A stretch of 64,000 nt of DNA, from assembly GCA_010692645.1 (NCBI GenBank), contig JAAHGS010000019.1:1-64000 (forward strand), written 5' to 3'. The notes beneath the pieces are model-generated. The model ran no database searches, had not been told where the DNA came from, and worked only from the letters and a program-made list of their open reading frames with translations. Shown here in pieces: positions 47,053-56,748 of this stretch; the stretch's first letter is position 1, and every line of letters begins with the position of its first letter. The DNA is from Symploca sp. SIO2E9 (GTDB lineage Bacteria > Cyanobacteriota > Cyanobacteriia > Cyanobacteriales > Coleofasciculaceae). Made by a program: the position numbers and the translations under genes.

Positions 47053-47363
47053 AGTGGGTTTACCTTCCCTAGTGATTTAAACAGTGGTTGTCATTACCCT
47101 GCATAAAGTTTTGTGTATTTATCTTTGTAGATAATGTAGCTCCCTAGGCTATAACACCGCAGTGGGTAGAACCGTAATCTTCAGGAGTAGTTGCCGCCTA
47201 CTTCAAGGTTAACAGAGGGTTTAGCTCAGCATGATTGGGTGTAAGCCCCCCTATAGGAGTCAAGCTAAAGGGTTGATGGTTGATAGTTGATAGTTCATTG
47301 CCCAATGAACCATCAACAGGCAGCTTTGTTCCTCCCCACACTTCCCCTTCTCGTCTCAATAAA

Positions 47364-47391
47364 AAAGATGCTCTGAAAAGTGAGCATCTTT
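47364..47391 (-). terminator. Intrinsic terminator for msrA
   Basis: On the minus strand AAAGATGCTC, an 8-nt loop, GAGCATCTTT and a T run. Stem of ten pairs. It lies about 200 bp past msrA with the MITE between, suggesting that the MITE was inserted into the trailer. Confidence 0.7.
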
Positions 47392-47456
47392 AGTGATGGA
47401 CAAAAAACAGAGCAGGAGGCTAGTATTTTTTGCTCTCCTGCTCCCAGATTTCTATA

Positions 47457-47570
47457 GGACTTACGCATTTGCCCCCTAAATCCCCATTTGTAAAAAAGCG
47501 AAGCATCCGCTAATTTCCCCCAGTATTGGGGGGAGTAGGGGGGCTAAATCGACACAACCGCCTAAGTCCT
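47457..47570. mobile_element. MITE family 2, copy 1
   Basis: AGGACTTACGCA at the left and CGCCTAAGTCCT at the right are imperfect inverses. TTCTA occurs on both sides. Interior GGGGGGAGTAGGGGGG and the CCCCTAAATCCCC block are common in cyanobacterial repeat elements. Confidence 0.65.
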
Positions 47571-47593
47571 GTTCTAATTGCTACTAGGCTGAT

Positions 47594-48262
47594 CTACGAT
47601 GGCGATTGGGAGCGAGTCATTACTTGAAATTCGACTTTTGTACCACCTAAACCACAATACCCACCAGGATTTTTGGCTAGGTATTGCTGATGATACTCTT
47701 CTGCATAGTAAAATTCAGGGGCGTCTAAAATCTCAGTTGTGATCTTCCCATAACCAGCTTTTTTCAAGGCTAGCTGATAAGCTTCTAGCGAAGCCTGGGC
47801 TAGCTTATTCTGGTCATCTGAATATGCGTAAACTCCTGAACGATACTGAGTACCTGCATCATTGCCCTGGCGCATGCCTTGGGTAGGATCATGGCTTTCC
47901 CAGAAAACTTTCAGCAGCCCCTCGTAAGTGGTCACTTGTGGATCAAAAACCACGAGAACTACTTCATTGTGCCCCGTCATGCCTGTGCAGACTTCTTGAT
48001 AGGTGGGGTTAGGTGTTGTTCCTGCGGCATAACCGACGGCAGTACTAAAAACGCCCCCTTGCTGCCAAAATTTACGTTCTGCTCCCCAAAAACATCCCAT
48101 ACCAAACATCGCCATTTCCAGTCCCTCTGGATAAGGAGGCTTGAGTGGGTTCCCATTTACATAGTGCTCAGAGGTTACTGGCATGGGTTGTGCTCTTCCA
48201 GGCAAGGCCTCTTCAGGAGTGGGTATAGTTAGCTTTTTGCCAAATCCGAATAGTACCATCAA
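47594..48262 (-). CDS. msrA: Peptide methionine (S)-S-oxide reductase
   Basis: Repairs oxidised methionine using thioredoxin. The catalytic Cys57 is in [48 protein letters not shown] and EYHQQYL follow, as in MsrA. The N-terminal 45 residues ([19 protein letters not shown]) are the usual cyanobacterial extension. Length 222 normal. The second ATG is adjacent to the first; either could start. The gene is alone. Confidence 0.95.
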   Translation of the reverse strand: MMVLFGFGKKLTIPTPEEALPGRAQPMPVTSEHYVNGNPLKPPYPEGLEMAMFGMGCFWGAERKFWQQGGVFSTAVGYAAGTTPNPTYQEVCTGMTGHNEVVLVVFDPQVTTYEGLLKVFWESHDPTQGMRQGNDAGTQYRSGVYAYSDDQNKLAQASLEAYQLALKKAGYGKITTEILDAPEFYYAEEYHQQYLAKNPGGYCGLGGTKVEFQVMTRSQSPS

Positions 48263-48330
48263 ATTTTGATGCTAAATTGGTGAGTGATATCTTTACTTTA
48301 CTTAATATTTTAGAAAGTTAAAGTCTGGTG

Positions 48331-48462
48331 GGCCGTTACGCATTTAAATCATATATTTATCTGATATTAGTTAATGACCCAAACTCTTGTGCCTTGGAGC
48401 CTCCTGCCTTGGAGCCTTCTGCCTCCTGCCTTGGTGTTGTGCATTAAAAATACACAACACCA
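48331..48462. mobile_element. MITE family 1, copy 3
   Basis: GGCCGTTACGCATTTAAATC opens it. The heptamer core is CCTTGGAG/CCTCCTG. The right end GGTGTTGTGCATTAAA plus its inverse forms a strong palindrome. Confidence 0.75.
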
Positions 48463-48503
48463 AAGCAGTCTTTACCTGGACTTCATCCTAAGAGCTTTGG
48501 TAC

Positions 48504-49742
48504 TCAGTTTTCCTGGGACTGCCAGCCCTCAAGAGTCGTGACTAAATTAAATAACGGATTAATCCCTTGATCTTTAGCTTCAGATTTTGCTGGTTCTTGA
48601 GCTGCAAGATTTTTCAGGGCGAATTCATAGCCCTGCATGAAATTATTATAAATTGCTTTCTTATCTACCTGAGCAGAAACAATAACCTTGATAACAATGA
48701 TTCCATCTCTTTTACTTTCAATACTCTCAACAATTAGTTCAATTCGTTGTTCTCCGGTTTGGATGTTGTTAAATGAGTAGGTAAAAGCTCTCCAATCAAT
48801 ACCTTCACTGAAAATTATGTCAAAAGTTTCAAAGGAGTTTTGAAATAGTTTGACAAACTCTCCGGGGGCAAAGTTTCCAGTTGTGGGACGTCGTTCCTGT
48901 TGGCTATCTTTTAAATAAAAATATTCACAAATGGCATCCCCAAAGTTAGTGGTGCTGTCAATACTCCAATCCTTGAGACAGGCTCCAGTAAATTTTGCCT
49001 TCTCAAAGTTGGTCTTTAAGGCTTGAGTTGCTAACAACTTGGCTTCAGTAAGGTTAGCTCCCCTGAGATTAGCTCCATTGAGTTTGGTTTCAGTGAGTAG
49101 GGCTCCTCGGAGTTGGGCTCTATTGAGATCAGCACCACTGAGTAGGGCTCTATTGAGATTAGCACCACTGAGATTAGCATCACTGAGATCAGCACCACTG
49201 AGATCAGCATCACTGAGATCAGCACCACTGAGATCAGCACCACTGAGATCAGCACCACTGAGATCAGCATTATTAAGTTGGGTTACTCTGAGATCGGCTT
49301 CGGTGAGATTGGCTATTGAGAGGATGGCGTCATTGAGGTTAGAACCCTTGCAGTCTGCTCCTCTAAGATCGGCACTATTGAGGTTAGCTCTACTGAGATC
49401 GGCTCCACTAAGTTCAGCACCACTGAGATTAGCTTCGGTGAGATTAGCTTCGGTGAGATTAGCTTCAGTGAGATTAGCTACTCTGAGATCAGCTCCACTG
49501 AGTTTAGCTATTGAGAGAATAGCTTCATTGAGGTTGGCTACTCTAAGGTCAGCTTCCCTGAAGTCAGCTACTCTAAGGTCAGCTCCTCTAAAGTTAGCTT
49601 CTCTAAGGTCAGCTCCTCTGAAATTAGCTTCCCTAAGGTCAGCTTCCCAAAAGTCAGGCTTGATCTCTGAATGCTTTTTGCGCCAATCGTTCCAAACATT
49701 TAATCCTTGTTTGAGTAAAGTGAGATGTTCCTTATTTGCCAT
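48504..49742 (-). CDS. Pentapeptide repeat protein
   Basis: About 412 residues. A(D/N)L(R/S/T)xx pentapeptides run from about residue 32 to 250 as near-perfect repeats (many SGADL units), which fold as a right-handed square beta helix. A non-repeat domain follows (NFGDAICEYFYLKDSQQERR to the end) with a conserved region seen in cyanobacterial pentapeptide proteins. There is no signal peptide. The family binds diverse partners, including gyrase, but this member has no assigned role. I start at the ATG giving MANKEHL (49742), which is 12 bases inside the longest frame. MITE family 1 copies lie on both sides. Confidence 0.85.
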   Translation of the reverse strand: MANKEHLTLLKQGLNVWNDWRKKHSEIKPDFWEADLREANFRGADLREANFRGADLRVADFREADLRVANLNEAILSIAKLSGADLRVANLTEANLTEANLTEANLSGAELSGADLSRANLNSADLRGADCKGSNLNDAILSIANLTEADLRVTQLNNADLSGADLSGADLSGADLSDADLSGADLSDANLSGANLNRALLSGADLNRAQLRGALLTETKLNGANLRGANLTEAKLLATQALKTNFEKAKFTGACLKDWSIDSTTNFGDAICEYFYLKDSQQERRPTTGNFAPGEFVKLFQNSFETFDIIFSEGIDWRAFTYSFNNIQTGEQRIELIVESIESKRDGIIVIKVIVSAQVDKKAIYNNFMQGYEFALKNLAAQEPAKSEAKDQGINPLFNLVTTLEGWQSQEN

Positions 49743-49807
49743 CGCGAACCTCAATTCGCAATTTTGCGATGTGCATGACTTTCGACATTGGTCTAATCAA
49801 CATGATC

Positions 49808-49938
49808 AGCTGTTACGCATTTAAATCATATATTTATTTGATATTAGTTAATGGCCCAAACTCTTGTTCCTTCTGCCTTGGAGCCTTATGCCTCCTGCCT
49901 CCTGCCTTGCTGCTGTGCATTTTTAATGCACAACAGTT
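49808..49938. mobile_element. MITE family 1, copy 4
   Basis: AGCTGTTACGCATTTAAATC at the left; GCTGTGCATTTTTAATGCAC then AACAG at the right. Between are GCCTCCTG-type heptamers. It lies just upstream of the pentapeptide gene, while copy 3 lies just downstream. Confidence 0.75.
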
Positions 49939-49947
49939 TATCTCACT

Positions 49948-50130
49948 TCAGCCAAATGAGACAATCATTGCCTGCACAAGCTTAACAATTTCAAAAATCA
50001 CAAAACTACTGAGGATAAATGTAACCAAAACATTCAGTACTGGGATGTTGCCATAGCCAAAGATGGAGGCAACAAATTTGAAGGTAACAATGGAAAATCC
50101 TATTAAGAAAATGATTTGTAGAATTGTCAT
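49948..50130 (-). CDS. Small two-helix membrane protein
   Basis: A 60-residue, almost wholly hydrophobic frame with two predicted helices (ILQIIFLIGFSIVTFKFVASI and VLVTFILSSFVIFEIVKLVQA) split by GYGNIPVL. Codon use is normal and CCGGAAA lies before the ATG. It could be a real small membrane protein or a chance frame. No family recognised. Confidence 0.4.
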   Translation of the reverse strand: MTILQIIFLIGFSIVTFKFVASIFGYGNIPVLNVLVTFILSSFVIFEIVKLVQAMIVSFG

Positions 50131-50369
50131 AGTTGATTTCCGGAGTAATGCTAGCCATTGACACTCTCTGCCCTAGTAAGGAAGGAGATTCTTGCTTCTC
50201 GGGGATTGCAACGAATTTACCCCCTAGAAGAAGGAGGCACCAGACCCATGATTTTGGGTCAAACTAGATTGTAAACTATCCCGAGTAAGGCAATCTTCTA
50301 TGGTTGTTAACAACCTTCAACCTGATAACCTACAACCTGACGACCTTCAAATCACAGTGGAGAATTGCA

Positions 50370-51083
50370 ATGTCTTGGCAGCGCCCAGATCGTCGGAGAT
50401 TTGACCAGTTACGCCCTATCAGCTTCGAGTACGAATTCACAAAGTATGCCCCTGGTTCCGTCCTAGCTAAGTGTGGGGACACTAAAGTACTTTGTACTGT
50501 TACTATTCAGGAGGGAGTACCTCGATTTTTAGAAGGTTCTGGCAGTGGCTGGCTAACTGCCGAGTATAGAATGCTTCCGGGAGCCACCGCAGAACGCCAC
50601 AAACGTGAATTGCTTACCCTTTCGGGTCGAACTCAAGAAATTCAGCGGCTAATTGGACGTAGTTTGCGTGCATCTCTAGACCTCGATGCACTAGGAGAAC
50701 GGACGATTACTGTAGATGCTGATGTACTACAGGCTGATGCTGGTACCCGCACAACCTCGATTACAGGTGGATATGTTGCCCTTGCCGAGGCTATTAATAA
50801 ATTGGTGAAAGCAGGAAAACTAGAGCAATCACCCCTATCTCACCAAGTTGCTGCTGTTTCTGTAGGACTAGTCCAAGGTGAGCCTTTGCTAGACCTCAAC
50901 TACCAAGAAGATGTTGCCGCTGAGGTAGACTTTAATGTAGTGATGAACGACCAACTGGGGATTATTGAAGTGCAGGGGACAGCTGAGTCAGGCACTTTTA
51001 GCCGTGATCAACTTGATCAACTCATGGATTTAGCTCAAAAAGGGATTAAAGAATTGCTGGAAACACAACGCCGTAACTTCTAG
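50370..51083 (+). CDS. rph: Ribonuclease PH
   Basis: Phosphorolytic 3'-exoribonuclease that matures tRNA 3' ends. The start [17 protein letters not shown] with GGAGA 8 bases before the ATG at 50370 matches the family; upstream in-frame codons from 50304 look like noncoding sequence. [49 protein letters not shown] are present. About 237 residues. Monocistronic, with hyphenated direct repeats (CAACCT(G/T)) in the leader. Confidence 0.95.
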   Translation: MSWQRPDRRRFDQLRPISFEYEFTKYAPGSVLAKCGDTKVLCTVTIQEGVPRFLEGSGSGWLTAEYRMLPGATAERHKRELLTLSGRTQEIQRLIGRSLRASLDLDALGERTITVDADVLQADAGTRTTSITGGYVALAEAINKLVKAGKLEQSPLSHQVAAVSVGLVQGEPLLDLNYQEDVAAEVDFNVVMNDQLGIIEVQGTAESGTFSRDQLDQLMDLAQKGIKELLETQRRNF

Positions 51084-51253
51084 TTGCGACATAGTCGTTA
51101 ACTCGGAGTCTTAGCACAAACTGGGCAGCCTTAACTATTGGGGATTAGACTGGCGAAAAGCCTACTCAGAAGTCAGAACTTTGAAAACTCAGCCCTGAGC
51201 CTGTTAAGGTACTGCTGAGAGTAGGGACTGCTTCCAGGCGTTCACTAAGTCTA

Positions 51254-52309
51254 TTGGCAATAATGAGACAAGCACAAAAAACTAATTTAGGTAGAGCTCT
51301 AGCAACCTTATTAATCGGCTTAATCGCCTGTCAATCAGTCCCAGAATCCACTACCAAGTCAATTGAAGCACAAGGATTGCCTGGTGAAGGGGTTAAGATT
51401 AGTTCTGCCCATAGTAACTGGATAGAAGAACATTTTCAAACCGCAATTGTCAATCTTGGTTTGGAAAAATTAGGCTACCAGATCAAGGAACCAAAGGAAC
51501 TTGACTACCCTGCTATCCATCTGGCTGTGGCTAATGGGGATCTTGATTACACCCCTGTTCATGGAGACAGTGCCCACGAACAATTCTTTCAAAACAGTGG
51601 CGGGGAAGAAAAGTTACAGAAAGTTGGAGTTTTGATATCTAGTGCAGTACAAGGCTATCAGATTGATAAAAAAACTGCTGATAAATATAACATCACTAAC
51701 CTTGAACAATTTAAAAAACCCGAGATTGCCAAGCTCTTTGACTTTGACAGAGATGGTAAAGCCAACTTGACAGGCTGTAACCCTGGTTGGGGCTGTCAGT
51801 TGGTCATAGAACATCATATTGATGCTTACGGATTGCGTGATACTTTTGAGCAAGATACAGGACAATACACAGCCTTACTTGCAGATACTATGACTCGCTA
51901 TCAGCAAGGAGAACCTGTCTTATTTTACGCTTATAATCCTCACTGGATCTCTTCGGTATTAATACCAGGGAAGGATGTAGTTTGGCTAGAAGTTCCCTTT
52001 ACTTCTGTGCCAGAATTTCAGGGTAAATTGACAGAAAAAGATACCTTGATAGAGGGGAAAAATCTGGGATTCGCTAAAAGTAGATATCGAATTATCGCTA
52101 ATAATAAATTTCTGGCAGCTAATCCAGTTGCTAAGCGCTGGTTTGAACTGGTTCAAATTTCTGTTGAGGATATGAATGCCGAGAGCTTGCGCATTAAAGA
52201 TGGTGAAGATAGCCCCGAAGATATCCGTCGCCATGCCGAAGAATGGGTTGAGCAAAACCAACAGCTGTGGGATCGCTGGCTAGAAGAAGCGAAACAAGCA
52301 GCTAGTTGA
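51254..52309 (+). CDS. proX: Glycine betaine/proline ABC transporter binding lipoprotein
   Basis: Extracytoplasmic ligand-binding protein for glycine betaine-type osmolytes. The signal peptide ends in a lipobox LIAC near residues 20-23, then a Ser/Thr/Glu linker. The GCNPGWGC block and YNPHW (aromatic cage region), SSAHSNWIEE and SRYRI are ProX features. Length 351. The ATG at 51263 is an alternative start. Neither a permease nor an ATPase gene is adjacent, which is unusual: the partner genes should be elsewhere. Confidence 0.82.
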   Translation: MAIMRQAQKTNLGRALATLLIGLIACQSVPESTTKSIEAQGLPGEGVKISSAHSNWIEEHFQTAIVNLGLEKLGYQIKEPKELDYPAIHLAVANGDLDYTPVHGDSAHEQFFQNSGGEEKLQKVGVLISSAVQGYQIDKKTADKYNITNLEQFKKPEIAKLFDFDRDGKANLTGCNPGWGCQLVIEHHIDAYGLRDTFEQDTGQYTALLADTMTRYQQGEPVLFYAYNPHWISSVLIPGKDVVWLEVPFTSVPEFQGKLTEKDTLIEGKNLGFAKSRYRIIANNKFLAANPVAKRWFELVQISVEDMNAESLRIKDGEDSPEDIRRHAEEWVEQNQQLWDRWLEEAKQAAS

Positions 52310-52489
52310 GGCTAATCTCTGTAACTAAATATGAATAATGTTTGCAGTTTGCATCAGCAAATTTTGCCTGTTCAACAGCTGTATTGCTCACTAGAAGCTA
52401 GACTGGAGTGATTGGCACCCCTTGAATAACATCTGAGAGTGCCGTTAGTTTTGACCTCTACTTCTGAGACAATCAGAGTCAATTTGGAT

Positions 52490-52512
52490 CCTCGTCGTTT
52501 TTAACGCGAGGA
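52490..52512 (+). promoter_or_regulatory. Hairpin in the chlB leader
   Basis: CCTCGTCGT..ACGCGAGG forms a stem with one bulged base, 40 bp before the chlB ATG. The complement of its sequence also occurs inside the inverted repeat at 7038-7085, so it may be a dispersed element or a leader control structure. Confidence 0.4.
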
Positions 52513-52550
52513 GAGGTCAATATCAAGCTGTAACAAAGGGAGAATCGCGA

Positions 52551-54077
52551 ATGAAACTGGCTTACTGGATGTATGCAGGTCCGGCGCACATTGGTACCCT
52601 CCGCATTGCCAGTTCTTTTAAGAATGTCCACGCTATCATGCACGCCCCTCTAGGTGATGACTACTTTAACGTCATGCGTTCAATGTTAGAGCGGGAAAGG
52701 GACTATACTCCGGTTACCGCTAGTGTTGTTGATCGCAACGTTCTAGCGCGTGGTTCCCAAGAAAAAGTGGTGGACAATATTGTCCGTAAGGATAAGGAAG
52801 AAAAACCGGATCTAATTGTCTTGACACCAACCTGCACCTCGAGCATCTTGCAAGAAGACCTACACAATTTTGTAGAGCGTGCTCAGATGGACTCTAAGGG
52901 CGATGTGATCTTGGCTGATGTTAATCATTATCGCGCTAATGAATTGCAAGCTGCAGACCGCACTCTCGATCAGATTGTCCAATTCTACCTCGAAAAAGCC
53001 CGCAAGAAGGGCGAGATTGGCGAAGGCAAGACGGAAAAACCTTCTGTTAATATTATCGGCATTTCTACCCTAGGCTTCCACAATCAGCACGATGGAACTG
53101 AATTGAAACGGTTGATGAATGACTTAGGCATTGAAGTTAATGAGATTATCCCAGAGGGTGCTTCAGTTCACAACCTCAAGAATCTGCCTCGCGCTTGGTT
53201 TAACCTGGTACCTTATCGCGAAATTGGCTTGATTACAGCCCGTTACCTCGAACAAGAGTTCGACATGCCCTACATTGATATTAGTCCTATGGGTGTGGTG
53301 GAAACTGCCCGCTGTCTGCGCAAGATTCAGCAGGTTCTCAATGCTCAAGGTGCAGAGGTTGATTATGAAGAGTACATTAATAACCAAACCCTTTACGTTT
53401 CCCAAGCTGCTTGGTTTTCTCGTTCTATTGACTGTCAAAACTTGACTGGTAAAAAAGCTGTTGTCTTTGGAGATAATACCCATGCTGCGGCAATGACTAA
53501 AATTCTGGCGCGGGAAATGGGTATCCATGTGGTGTTAGCAGGTACCTACTGCAAGTACGATGCCGACTGGTTTAAAGAACAGGTAAGCGAGTACTGTGAT
53601 CAGATTCTCATTAGCGAGGATAATGGTGAAATTGGAGATGCGATCGCTCGGATTGAACCATCGGCGATTTTTGGTACCCAAATGGAGCGGCACGTTGGCA
53701 AGCGTTTAAATATTCCTTGTGGTGTGATTGCTGCGCCGATTCACATTCAAGATTTCCCTATCGGTTACAAGCCTTTCTTGGGTTACGAAGGTACTAATCA
53801 GATTGCTGATTTGGTCTATAATTCCTTCACTCTGGGTATGGAAGACCACCTGTTGGAAATTTTTGGTGGTCATGACACCAAAGAAGTTATTCACAAGGGT
53901 ATTTCTGCTGATTCTGACTTGAACTGGAACAAGGAGGCTAAGGCTGAGTTAAATAAGGTTCCTGGCTTTGTTCGTGGTAAGGTCAAGCGCAATACTGAGA
54001 AGTTTGCTCGTGAGCGTGGTATTAGTGAAATTACTCTGGAAGTAATGTATGCGGCGAAGGAGTCTGTAGGAGCCTAA
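52551..54077 (+). CDS. chlB: Light-independent protochlorophyllide reductase subunit B
   Basis: ChlB forms the ChlN2B2 core of the dark-operative enzyme that reduces protochlorophyllide with ChlL, allowing chlorophyll synthesis in the dark. The N-terminus [16 protein letters not shown] and Asp36 in PLGDDYF, the unusual fourth ligand of the 4Fe-4S cluster, are present; [13 protein letters not shown] carries the ligand Cys. The protein is 508 residues, full length. GGGAG lies before the ATG. chlL and chlN are not in the window; in other cyanobacteria they form a separate unit. Confidence 0.97.
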   Translation: MKLAYWMYAGPAHIGTLRIASSFKNVHAIMHAPLGDDYFNVMRSMLERERDYTPVTASVVDRNVLARGSQEKVVDNIVRKDKEEKPDLIVLTPTCTSSILQEDLHNFVERAQMDSKGDVILADVNHYRANELQAADRTLDQIVQFYLEKARKKGEIGEGKTEKPSVNIIGISTLGFHNQHDGTELKRLMNDLGIEVNEIIPEGASVHNLKNLPRAWFNLVPYREIGLITARYLEQEFDMPYIDISPMGVVETARCLRKIQQVLNAQGAEVDYEEYINNQTLYVSQAAWFSRSIDCQNLTGKKAVVFGDNTHAAAMTKILAREMGIHVVLAGTYCKYDADWFKEQVSEYCDQILISEDNGEIGDAIARIEPSAIFGTQMERHVGKRLNIPCGVIAAPIHIQDFPIGYKPFLGYEGTNQIADLVYNSFTLGMEDHLLEIFGGHDTKEVIHKGISADSDLNWNKEAKAELNKVPGFVRGKVKRNTEKFARERGISEITLEVMYAAKESVGA

Positions 54078-54087
54078 TTAGTCAAAA

Positions 54088-54190
54088 GTGCGCGGATGGG
54101 TAGCTGTAAAATCAGCGGTTTTAGACAAAAGCTTAAAAGTCCTGCCGGAAAGGGGATTAGGAGATTAGTTAGTTTTGGGCATCCGCGCAC
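54088..54190 (+). ncRNA. Structured 3' region downstream of chlB
   Basis: GTGCGCGGATG (54088-54098) pairs perfectly with CATCCGCGCAC (54180-54190) over 11 bp. The enclosed 81 nt can form GCTG/CAGC and TCCT/AGGA hairpins, so a three-way junction is possible. Starts 11 bp after the chlB stop. No known RNA family is recognised. Either a trailer structure or a small RNA. Confidence 0.4.
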
Positions 54191-54390
54191 CTTGCCCGAT
54201 AAGGATTTCAAGCTGATTTGATCTTGTCAGAAGACAAATGAGCCATTTTACATCACTCTCTGAACTAACCAAATAGGTTCAAATCACAACAAATGTTCTA
54301 GGCATTTGCTAATCAAGCCTCGATTTGTGATTTGTAAAAACACCAGTGCTAAGAGCTATACAATTATTTGCATATATGCTCTAATATATA
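54191..54390. other. Spacer before MITE family 2 copy 2
   Basis: A/T-rich sequence without gene-like frames. If the AlaX-like gene was once longer, its 5' part is not recognisable here. Confidence 0.4.
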
Positions 54391-54480
54391 CAGGACTTAC
54401 GCATATGACTAGATAAAATGCTATCTATAATGTGAGTAACAAACTTGCCCACACTACCTATGGAGTTGGTGCGTAAGTCA
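54391..54480. mobile_element. MITE family 2, copy 2, with a 9-bp direct repeat
   Basis: CAGGACTTACGCA at the left, TGCGTAAGTCA at the right. TAATATATA is repeated exactly at 54382-54390 and 54481-54489, a clean target-site duplication. The element is 90 bp. Confidence 0.8.
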
Positions 54481-54483
54481 TAA

Positions 54484-54951
54484 TATATAGAGGTTCTCAG
54501 TCTAATTGGGTACACCTTACATTACAGGATAAGCTGGGGTTTATTTTTGTCTGATCTTATATGGAAGAACAGTGCTTCACACTTTCTGTATCATGCTGTT
54601 TCTGTCTATTACGGGACTGAGGGTAAATCCCCTTACACTAGAGGTTGCTACATTTATTCAGAAAGTGCTCGTTTCGACTATGCCGCAAATCTAGACTCAG
54701 CTCTTATTCCTAGTGTTAACTCCTTAGCAAATGAGTTAATTTCTCAAGGTGATAACATTATCATGGAGCCTGATCCCAGCACAAAAGAAATTTCTTATTG
54801 GAAATATGGTGATATCATAATACCCTGCGGTGGTACACATGTACGCAATGCATCCGAAATTGGTTCTATTAGAGTCAAAAGAAAAAAAACAGGTAAGAAT
54901 ACAACACGAGTTTATGCTTACCTGGAAAAAGCAAATCTTGGTCAACCTTGA
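54484..54951 (+). pseudogene. AlaX-like tRNA-editing protein fragment
   Basis: The open frame starts at the MITE border and can begin translation only at the TTG 54547 (134 residues) if it is expressed. The ISW...SASHFLYHAV region aligns with the HxxxH zinc motif area of alanyl-tRNA editing proteins, and CGGTHVRNASEIGSIRVK is the second zinc block. The N-terminal beta barrel (DQTAFYPTGGGQ region in relatives) is absent. A family of short AlaX proteins exists, so it could still work, but the junction with the MITE suggests 5' truncation. Confidence 0.6.
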
Positions 54952-54978
54952 TACATAAGTACTATAGGAGATTTAGAA

Positions 54979-56748
54979 TTAATCCTGGAATACCATAATA
55001 CTGCCAGAATAACAAGCTACCCAAACTTGCCGCGTTTCAGCATCATAGGTAATGCCAATAGGATGAGCATTAACACTGACAGTTTGCAGCACCTCCATAT
55101 CACTGGTGCGAACCTTACTAACAGTATTAGAGTGGTAGTTAACCACATAAAGCAGTTGACCATCATCTGAGAGAGTCATGCTGCGAGGGGCACTACCAGT
55201 GACAACTTTTTTGGTAGCTTTGCCAGTGGATAAATCAATTTTTGCTACTTGCCCTTCACCATTCAAAGTAGCGTAGAGATGTTTTCCCTCAGGATCTATG
55301 TTCAAATGACGAGGTGAACGACCTACATTTCTTAGCCATTCTACTGAAAAATCTTTAAGATTGATCACGGCAATGTCGTAAGAACCCATCAGGGCAACAT
55401 AGGCTTTTTCTGAAGCAGCGTCTATGGCAACGCCACGAGGGTATCGACCTAGTTTAATTCGTTTGAGTTCCTGATTGTTTTGAGTATCTACTATACTCAA
55501 ATCCCAGCTACACCAATTACTTACTAGTACTAAACGACTATCAGGCGAAGCGGCAAGAAATTTCGGTACAGAACCTACCTGTATGACCTCTTCAATATTG
55601 AGATTTTCAGTATTAATTCGATACAAAAAACTATTGTCGGTATTTTGATTGGGAGAGCATTTATCACTGCCTGGTTTATTAAAACCAGAGCCATACATTT
55701 TGTAGTTAGATACCCAGGCATACTTGCCATTATGGGAAAAACCAGCTTCAACAGGAGAACCCTGGTATTCACCATTAAACTTTGAATAACCGTATTTCGA
55801 TAAGTTCACGACATCGGGAATAGTTTTTACTAATTTATAGTCTCGGTCGTAAACTGTGATCGTGTGGCTGTACATCATATTCTGGGCGAAAAATAAACCT
55901 TGCCCAGAATGCACAATTGACTTGGGAGAAATTTTGCCGTAGATTGTATGTTTAAGTGTCATCCAGTTGGGAGAGCCGGACAAAATATCTTGATTTTTGT
56001 CGGTGTTACTCTGCTCCTCGATGAAAGATTCATTGTTGAAAACAGGAGGGGGAGCGGTAATTTCAGGTTTAGCAGGAGTAACTGCTGAGCGTGGTGATGG
56101 TCTTGAATTAGATTCCAGTGCTGATAAAGTTCTTGGTCCAGCTACGCCATCAGGGCTTAGTCCTCTGGCTCTCTGGAGCCTACTGACTGCCGCTTGGGTT
56201 AAAGAGCCATAGTAGCCTGTTATCGGTCCATTGTAGTAGCCGCTTGATTTGAGTTTTCTCTGGAGGGAGGAAACTACAGAACCACGGCTTCCTCTTCTAA
56301 GAACCCCAGAGCGTGTCGAAGAAACTGAAGAGCGAGCAGAGCGCCTTTTGGTTTGCAGTTTAGATGAGAGCCTTCTTTGTGTCTGTGGTCCATAAACCCC
56401 ATCAGCGCTGAGTCCGTTAGCTCTCTGAAACCTTTTGACAGCCGCTTGAGTTAAAGAACCGTAAAAACCTGTGACTGGTCCATTATAGTAGCCAGCTGCT
56501 CGCAGATTTTGCTGCAGGGATGTAACTTGAGTGCCTCTGTTACCTCTCTTTAAAGCCTGAGCAGGGGTAGCCCAACTCAAAGTTGTCAAGATAATAGCAA
56601 ATAAAATTAACAGTATTGAGTTACCCCTGAAGGGGTTGGCTTGTTTAAGTTCTTGGAATAATAGACGGCAGTAGAAGGTGATTCCTGAGGATGATTGTTC
56701 AGATTCAGTGTATGCCTCAGTTAGATGAAGGTAGGCGAGTGTATCCAT
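54979..56748 (-). CDS. Exported peptidoglycan-binding and YVTN beta-propeller protein
   Basis: 589 residues. A hydrophobic segment near 43-65 (SILLILFAIILTTLSWATPAQA) acts as signal or anchor. Two PG-binding-1 modules (VTSLQQNLRAAGYYNGPVTG and VVSSLQRKLKSSGYYNGPITG regions) lie at about 68-120 and 145-205. A Pro/Ser linker is followed from about 260 by a seven-blade-like beta propeller with YVTN-type motifs (LVSNWCSWDLSIVDTQ, YVALMGSYDIAVINL, YVVNYHSNTVSKV, WVACYSGSIMVF). It is probably a cell-wall-bound scaffold. The start ATG at 56748 gives a long cytosolic lead; a later start is possible. Confidence 0.85.
   Translation of the reverse strand: MDTLAYLHLTEAYTESEQSSSGITFYCRLLFQELKQANPFRGNSILLILFAIILTTLSWATPAQALKRGNRGTQVTSLQQNLRAAGYYNGPVTGFYGSLTQAAVKRFQRANGLSADGVYGPQTQRRLSSKLQTKRRSARSSVSSTRSGVLRRGSRGSVVSSLQRKLKSSGYYNGPITGYYGSLTQAAVSRLQRARGLSPDGVAGPRTLSALESNSRPSPRSAVTPAKPEITAPPPVFNNESFIEEQSNTDKNQDILSGSPNWMTLKHTIYGKISPKSIVHSGQGLFFAQNMMYSHTITVYDRDYKLVKTIPDVVNLSKYGYSKFNGEYQGSPVEAGFSHNGKYAWVSNYKMYGSGFNKPGSDKCSPNQNTDNSFLYRINTENLNIEEVIQVGSVPKFLAASPDSRLVLVSNWCSWDLSIVDTQNNQELKRIKLGRYPRGVAIDAASEKAYVALMGSYDIAVINLKDFSVEWLRNVGRSPRHLNIDPEGKHLYATLNGEGQVAKIDLSTGKATKKVVTGSAPRSMTLSDDGQLLYVVNYHSNTVSKVRTSDMEVLQTVSVNAHPIGITYDAETRQVWVACYSGSIMVFQD

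Larger units (their letters stand above)
47053..47593. other. Intergenic region with terminator and MITE family 2
   Basis: Promoter region of clpC on the left (about 47053-47250); TTGATAGTTGATGG-type short repeats near 47275-47310; a terminator-like hairpin at 47364-47391; MITE family 2 copy 1 at 47457-47570. No gene. Confidence 0.55.

Noticed and set aside
49021-49680. Regular repeats resembling a CRISPR or satellite
   Set aside because: They are codon-level repeats of the pentapeptide protein.
49031-49824. A 261-codon frame on the plus strand antisense to the pentapeptide gene, and a 79-codon one in another frame
   Set aside because: Both are low-complexity mirrors (RSAPLRSA and VVLISV repeats) of the 15-bp pentapeptide periodicity; the minus-strand reading has a proper start, a nonrepeat domain and a normal stop.
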